Origin: Verrucomicrobiota bacterium | GTDB lineage: Bacteria; Verrucomicrobiota; Verrucomicrobiia; Verrucomicrobiales; Verrucomicrobiaceae | DNA length: 8,985 bases | Reading direction: 5' to 3' | Assembly: GCA_021413535.1 (NCBI GenBank) | Contig: JAIOQF010000197.1 | Span: 1-8,985, forward strand | Part shown: positions 5,176 through 8,985 of the stretch, in pieces | How the letters are laid out: each line of letters opens with the position of its first letter | Numbering within the stretch: position 1 is the first letter of the stretch | Program-made: the position numbers and the translations under genes | The notes under the pieces: model-generated | Seen by the model: only the letters and a program-made list of their open reading frames with translations | The model's database searches: none | Told to the model about the DNA's origin: nothing

Positions 5176-6771
5176 ATGAATCACTGGAACCGCTTCAACG
5201 AATACCTTCTGTGCTATGCCGATCTCGGCATCTCTCTCGACATCTCGCGCATGAATTTCCCTGCTGATTTCTTTTCCAAAATGGAGCCCCTGGTCCAGCG
5301 CGCCTTCAGCGATATGAAAAAGCTGGAGTCGGGCGCCATCGCCAACCCCGACGAAAATCGCATGGTCGGCCACTACTGGCTGCGCAACGCCGCACTGGCT
5401 CCCACGCCGGAACTGCGCGCCGCGATTGAAAAAGACATAGCGGACTCGAAATCCTTCGCCGCCGATGTCCACTCAGGAAAAGTCGCGCCGCAACACGGTG
5501 GAAAATTTACGCACCTGCTCATCATCGGCATTGGCGGATCCGCGCTCGGCCCCCAGTTTCTTACCGACGCCTTGGTCGATTCATGGAAGGCGCCGCTCAT
5601 TACTCACTTCTTCGATAACACCGATCCCGATGGCATCCACCGTGTCATCGCAGGCATCGGGGCCGATCTCGGCAAAACATTAGTCGTGGTCATTTCCAAA
5701 TCCGGCGGCACCGCTGAGACCCGAAACGGAATGCTGGAAGCCAAAGCGGCTTACGAAAGATCGGGCCTGATATTTGAAAAACACGCCGTCGCCGTCACTG
5801 GCACCAAGGCCAATCACATCGACAGCAAGCTGGAGAAATTCGCTTCGGAAAACAAATGGCTGAAAATTTTCCCCATGACCGACTGGGTCGGCGGCCGCAC
5901 CTCCGTGCTCAGCACCGTCGGCCTGGTGCCGATGGCACTGCAAGGCGTGGACGTTGACTCCGTGCTGGCCGGCGCGGCGGCCATGGATGAAAAAACTCGC
6001 TCGCTTCCCGCCCGACAGAACATCTCCATGCTCCTCGCGCTGATGTGGCATCATGCCAGCGGCGGACGTGGCGCGAAAGACATGGTGGTGCTGCCCTATA
6101 AAGACCGGCTCATGCTCCTGAGCAAATATCTCCAGCAGCTCGTCATGGAGTCCATCGGAAAGGAACTCGATCTCGACGGCAAAAAGGTCAATCAAGGTCT
6201 CGCAGTCTACGGCAACAAAGGATCCACCGATCAGCACGCCTATGTCCAGCAGCTTCGCGACGGCGTAAATAATTTCTTTGCCACCTTCATCGAAGTGCGT
6301 CAGGCCGCCCACGGCCAGCAGCTTGAAGTCGAGCCCGACACCACCAGCGGCGATTTCCTTCAGGGATTCCTTCGCGGCACCCGCAAGGCACTGCATGAAA
6401 ACGGACGCGAGAACATGACCATCTCCATCCCCGAGGTGAACGCCTTTAATCTCGGCGCGATCATCGCCATCTACGAGCGCGCAGTTTCCTTCTACGCCAG
6501 TCTCGTGAATGTGAATGCCTACCATCAGCCCGGTGTGGAGGCCGGCAAGAAAGCCGCCGGTGCCTTCCTCAAAACTCTCTCCGCCGTGCGCAGCCATCTG
6601 ACAAGTTGCACCAAGTCCATCACCGCAGATGAAGTCGCCGCCTCCACTGGCACTGATCCCGAGGAGGTCTGGTTCTGCCTCTCCCACCTCTGCGCCAATG
6701 ACAAACGCGTCACTAAAGTCGCCGGAGCGACCCCCGCTCTCGACCGCTTTGCCTGGCAAGTGCCTAATTAA
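5176..6771 (+). CDS. pgi: Glucose-6-phosphate isomerase, cyanobacterial/plastid-like type
   Basis: A 531-aa cytoplasmic enzyme that interconverts glucose 6-phosphate and fructose 6-phosphate in glycolysis and gluconeogenesis. Seen in order: the sugar-phosphate isomerase (SIS) signature GIGGSALGP (118-126), the phosphate-binding loop SKSGGTAETRNGM (174-186), DWVGGRTS (236-243, the PGI signature with Thr in place of the usual Phe/Tyr), MESIGKELDLDGKKVNQG (324-341) with the likely catalytic base Glu325, GNKGSTDQHA (346-355) with His354, and the C-terminal catalytic lysine region GVEAGKKAA (453-461). These blocks match the cyanobacterial and plastid PGI branch better than the E. coli/animal one. 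Residues ~470-531 form a small helical C-terminal extension (SITADEVAAS...VWFCLSHLCAND), also known in that branch. The first ATG is preferred because HWNRFNEYL...LGISLDISRM fits the family's N terminus; the next ATG is at 5251. Confidence 0.96.
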   Translation: MNHWNRFNEYLLCYADLGISLDISRMNFPADFFSKMEPLVQRAFSDMKKLESGAIANPDENRMVGHYWLRNAALAPTPELRAAIEKDIADSKSFAADVHSGKVAPQHGGKFTHLLIIGIGGSALGPQFLTDALVDSWKAPLITHFFDNTDPDGIHRVIAGIGADLGKTLVVVISKSGGTAETRNGMLEAKAAYERSGLIFEKHAVAVTGTKANHIDSKLEKFASENKWLKIFPMTDWVGGRTSVLSTVGLVPMALQGVDVDSVLAGAAAMDEKTRSLPARQNISMLLALMWHHASGGRGAKDMVVLPYKDRLMLLSKYLQQLVMESIGKELDLDGKKVNQGLAVYGNKGSTDQHAYVQQLRDGVNNFFATFIEVRQAAHGQQLEVEPDTTSGDFLQGFLRGTRKALHENGRENMTISIPEVNAFNLGAIIAIYERAVSFYASLVNVNAYHQPGVEAGKKAAGAFLKTLSAVRSHLTSCTKSITADEVAASTGTDPEEVWFCLSHLCANDKRVTKVAGATPALDRFAWQVPN

Positions 6772-6790
6772 CGCCCCGCATCTTCCAAGC

Positions 6791-7192
6791 ATGATCGCTC
6801 TGATTGAGAATGCCCTGCCTTTGATCTTGGCCGAGGAGGAGATCAAAAACTTTCCGCTGCATTACCAGATCGGCTGCATCGTTCTCACCGGGCTGTTCGT
6901 TCTGTCCTTCAGCATTACGCGTGATCCCCGCAGCTGGCGCAGACTCTATCAGACCCGGATCGCAAAACGGGATGATTTCTCGGTGAACAAAAACAAAACA
7001 ATCGACGAGTTCATCAAAAAATGGGGCATCCTCGTGGCGATGTTCTTCCTGGTGCTGAATGTCACCATCTTCATCATTGGCATCACCAAGACCACCCGCT
7101 TGAAAAGTCACACCATGACCGCCGACGAGAAATTCCAAGCCCTCGAATATCGGAAAGTGATTCCAGCCTCAGCAGCGAATCAAGACCACTGA
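6791..7192 (+). CDS. Small two-helix membrane protein of unknown function
   Basis: I do not recognise this 133-aa protein. It starts with an ATG 19 nt after the pgi stop, in the same direction, so it is probably co-transcribed with pgi. It has two clear hydrophobic helices, at residues ~26-43 (QIGCIVLTGLFVLSFSI) and ~79-99 (GILLVAMFF-like, ending IFIIGI), separated by a basic, polar stretch (TRDPRSWRRLYQTRIAKRDD) and followed by a charged ~34-residue tail. The positive-inside rule would put the loop between the helices in the cytoplasm. There is no signal peptide or enzymatic motif. It ends 7 nt from the convergent prepilin peptidase gene. The frame is open further upstream, but only inside pgi. 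Confidence 0.68.
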   Translation: MIALIENALPLILAEEEIKNFPLHYQIGCIVLTGLFVLSFSITRDPRSWRRLYQTRIAKRDDFSVNKNKTIDEFIKKWGILVAMFFLVLNVTIFIIGITKTTRLKSHTMTADEKFQALEYRKVIPASAANQDH

Positions 7193-7199
7193 TCATCGG

Positions 7200-8222
7200 C
7201 TACTGCCCTAAGTGCAGCTTGCCCAGATACCATTCCAGAAACTGCGGTCCGTAAAAGAGCCAGATCATTCCGCCGGCGGCAAGATACGGTCCGAATGGAA
7301 TCCGCGAACCCCATTCCGTCTTCCCGATCAGTCGCGGCCCCACCGCAAAGAGTGTGCCCAGCGTAGAACCCGCCACCACGGTAAACAACACCGCTTTCCA
7401 GCCGAGGAACGATCCGATCATCGCCAGCAGTAACACGTCGCCGAAACCCATCGCCTCGCGCGGGATCACCATTTCCGTCGCGGTGCCCTCGAGCTTTTTT
7501 ACGCCTTCCAGATTGAACTTCTCCCCTCCCTCAGGCGTGTGCACCACCATCGTGTGCTGCTTGATCTCAGTCCGCACATTGGAAAACATTTGCTCGTTCA
7601 CCTGCAAACTGGTGCAGTGCAGCACCAGCCGGTCACTAGCCCGCGTATAAATATCTCCCCAGCCCAGCTTGGTTTCGCCCAGCTGAAACAAGGGCGGCTC
7701 GTTCTCATCCGGTTGGGCGATGCTCCAGGCCTGAGGTTTCTCAAACTTTTCCCGGATGCGGCCAAACGCGATTTTTCCCAGCTCCACCACCGTCCACAAC
7801 AAGCCGAGGCCGATGCAGGCGCTGACGAATGACATGACCATTCCCATGCCGTGATCCATGCCGATTTTGAAGTCATTCATGATCTGAGGCTGCCAGTAAC
7901 TTCCCATCAGCCCGACCACCAGACCGCCAAGCGACGCGTAGAAGAGGCAGGCCGTCAGCAGTTCCACGAAGAAATAGCGGAAGGCGATCTTCGACCCACA
8001 CTCTGCGCACTTCCCGCGCAGCAGCAGCCAGCTCAGCAGCGGGATATTGTGATACCAAGGAATCTGTTTCTTGCACGATGGGCAGAACGAGCGTCGCGGA
8101 TTGTTCACGGAAATCCCCAACGGCAGCCGGTAGATCACCACATTCAGGAACGAGCCAATGCCCGCGCCCATCATGAAAACAAGAATCTGAAGAAGAGTTT
8201 CGAGGATTTGGTTTCGAGTCAT
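7200..8222 (-). CDS. A24 prepilin peptidase-like protein with soluble insert; first catalytic Asp not seen
   Basis: A 340-aa membrane protein. Its N terminus is a clear prepilin peptidase methyltransferase-type domain: GAGIGSFLNVVIYRLP (19-34), the zinc cysteines CPSC (47-50) and CAEC (72-75), NIPLLSWLLLRGKC and RYFFVELLTA. The second peptidase motif is present as GFGD (259-262), followed by VLLLAMIGSFLGW and further helices to ~335. Such enzymes cleave the leader of type IV pilins and pseudopilins and methylate the new N terminus. The first catalytic aspartate, normally in a helix reading like 'FID.(E/D)H..IPD', is not visible between residues 90 and 160; the only loose candidate is Asp123 in IGMDHGMG. 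A soluble insert of ~100 residues (about 155-255) separates the halves. The insert looks typical of verrucomicrobial homologues; the missing helix does not. No pilin gene is nearby. The ATG at 8222 is the natural start. Confidence 0.85.
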   Translation of the reverse strand: MTRNQILETLLQILVFMMGAGIGSFLNVVIYRLPLGISVNNPRRSFCPSCKKQIPWYHNIPLLSWLLLRGKCAECGSKIAFRYFFVELLTACLFYASLGGLVVGLMGSYWQPQIMNDFKIGMDHGMGMVMSFVSACIGLGLLWTVVELGKIAFGRIREKFEKPQAWSIAQPDENEPPLFQLGETKLGWGDIYTRASDRLVLHCTSLQVNEQMFSNVRTEIKQHTMVVHTPEGGEKFNLEGVKKLEGTATEMVIPREAMGFGDVLLLAMIGSFLGWKAVLFTVVAGSTLGTLFAVGPRLIGKTEWGSRIPFGPYLAAGGMIWLFYGPQFLEWYLGKLHLGQ

Positions 8223-8506
8223 GCCGTTAGTTCAGTGCAAAAAAATTTCGGTTCATGATAGCCTGCGATAATACTTAATAAAAGTTAAATTTAGGCCGAC
8301 GCGATGATCCTTTGATTCCTGGCAGGTTTTGGTGCGCCAGTTCCGAAACGCTTACATTCATTATTCCTGAATGCCATCTCGCGGCCCGCTGGGGCGCCGG
8401 GAAATGAATGATGTGAACCGGTGGTTCCGCTGCGCTTCACCACTGACTAATTTCTCTCAAGCCTCCGGCTTGAAGATCACTCATCATTCATCATTCTCTA
8501 CCCACC
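8223..8506. promoter_or_regulatory. Intergenic region between mgtE and prepilin peptidase genes
   Basis: These 284 bp contain no supported gene. On the side nearest the peptidase start there is an AT-rich island (8268-8293); on the - strand it holds TATTAT (8268-8273), about 45 nt before the ATG, a possible -10 box without a good -35. The side nearest mgtE is filled by the inverted-repeat element described separately. Confidence 0.3.
8404..8491. repeat. 88-bp element with imperfect inverted termini and internal hairpins
   Basis: ATGAATGATG (8404-8413) is the exact reverse complement of CATCATTCAT (8482-8491), and the match continues inward (TGA against TCA) after a 2-nt bulge. Inside are GTGGT/ACCAC arms (8421-8425, 8439-8443) and a stronger 7-bp stem TCAAGCC-TCC-GGCTTGA (8457-8473). 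A third imperfect hairpin lies just outside (8382-8399). It resembles short dispersed palindromic (REP or MITE-like) elements. It ends 16 bp past the mgtE stop and could also act in transcript ending, although no T-run follows. Confidence 0.5.
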
Positions 8507-8985
8507 TCACCGCGGCACCAACCAAGTTGCCAACCCTAGGAACGTGCCCATGCTCACGCAATCGGTCGCGGTAGTGAGAAAGATGCTGGAAGCTGTCGCG
8601 GGATCGAAACCAAACTTGCGCAATACCAGCGGAATCGTGACACCGGAAATACCGCTGACGATGCAACTGGCGATCATGGCGATGAATACGGTCAGCGAGA
8701 GGAGGAAAGCCTGATCACCCTGCGCGCCGTGCTGCATTTTTGCATAAACAAACATCCCAATGGCGGCGACGAGACCAACGAACACACCGTTGAGCAGCCC
8801 GAGCATGGCCTCTTTGATCATGAGACGTTTTTCTTCACCGGTTTTCAACTCGCCCAACGTCAACCCGCGCAGGCATACGGCGAGAGCCTGGCATCCGGTG
8901 GTCCCGCTCTGCCCCGCGAGCACGGGCAGGACCGCGGCGAGAATGACCTGCCTGTCAAGCGTGCCCTGAAACACCGCGACTACGC
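8507..8985 (-). CDS. mgtE: MgtE-type magnesium transporter, C-terminal membrane domain (5' end outside window)
   Basis: The frame is open through the right edge, leaving ~158 residues of the membrane domain; the cytoplasmic N and CBS domains of MgtE lie outside the window. Seen in order: FQGTLDRQVILAAVLPVLAG, the conserved turn GQSGTTGCQALAVCLRGL (the 'GN.G.Q....VRGLA' block of MgtE), then LGLLNGVFVGLVAAIG, FLLSLTVFIAMIASCIVSGISGVTIPLVL, and the signature DPATASSIFLTTATD. The last Asp corresponds to the pore magnesium-binding aspartate of Thermus MgtE. The protein ends normally (LATWLVPR, TGA at 8507-8509). It moves Mg2+ (and possibly Co2+) into the cell down the electrochemical gradient. The GTG at 8974 is internal, not a start. 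Confidence 0.92.
   Translation of the reverse strand, partial: VVAVFQGTLDRQVILAAVLPVLAGQSGTTGCQALAVCLRGLTLGELKTGEEKRLMIKEAMLGLLNGVFVGLVAAIGMFVYAKMQHGAQGDQAFLLSLTVFIAMIASCIVSGISGVTIPLVLRKFGFDPATASSIFLTTATDCVSMGTFLGLATWLVPR

Noticed and set aside
5176..5250. Later pgi start at the ATG at 5251
   Set aside because: The 25 residues before it fit the N terminus of the cyanobacterial-type family, so the ATG at 5176 is preferred.
5680..6846. A 388-codon open frame on the - strand, antisense to pgi
   Set aside because: It lies almost wholly inside the well-conserved pgi coding sequence. Its translation has no recognisable family or domain pattern, and long antisense frames are expected from GC-rich codon use.

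Overview
The window (about 9 kb, GC-rich) looks like chromosomal DNA of a member of the Verrucomicrobiota (PVC superphylum). The basis is a protein made of GloVer-type tandem repeats, a family named after Gloeobacter and Verrucomicrobium; a glucose-6-phosphate isomerase of the cyanobacterial/plastid sequence type; a prepilin peptidase with the long soluble insert I associate with this phylum; and starts that mostly lack Shine-Dalgarno sequences. This is recognition from memory; no database search was run.

Left part (1-1416, + strand): the 3' end of a ParA/Soj-type ATPase gene overlaps by 20 nt a gene for a 282-aa protein with an acidic N-terminal half, a proline-rich linker and a C-terminal domain resembling Roadblock/LC7. 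A four-copy 7-bp repeat with G-quadruplex potential sits in the linker.

Middle part (1430-4983, - strand): reading leftwards, a secreted GloVer-repeat protein broken by a frameshift, a TSUP (TauE/SafE) membrane transporter and a secreted GHL10-family (DUF187) glycosidase-like protein. A 34-bp imperfect direct repeat (28/34 identical) flanks the GloVer gene, next to the TSUP start on one side and in the pgi leader on the other.

Right part (5176-8985): pgi and a small two-helix membrane protein on the + strand, then on the - strand an unusual prepilin peptidase without a recognisable first catalytic aspartate, and the 3' end of an MgtE magnesium transporter gene. The 284-bp gap between the last two holds an 88-bp element with imperfect inverted termini and internal hairpins.

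The genes do not form one pathway: they are central metabolism (pgi), ion and anion transport (mgtE, TSUP), cell-envelope proteins (GHL10, GloVer) and pilus or secretion processing. No tRNA, rRNA, CRISPR array or transposase gene was found. No clear undescribed system is present. The best leads are the ParA/Roadblock-like pair, the apparently catalytically incomplete prepilin peptidase, and the repeat-flanked broken GloVer gene.
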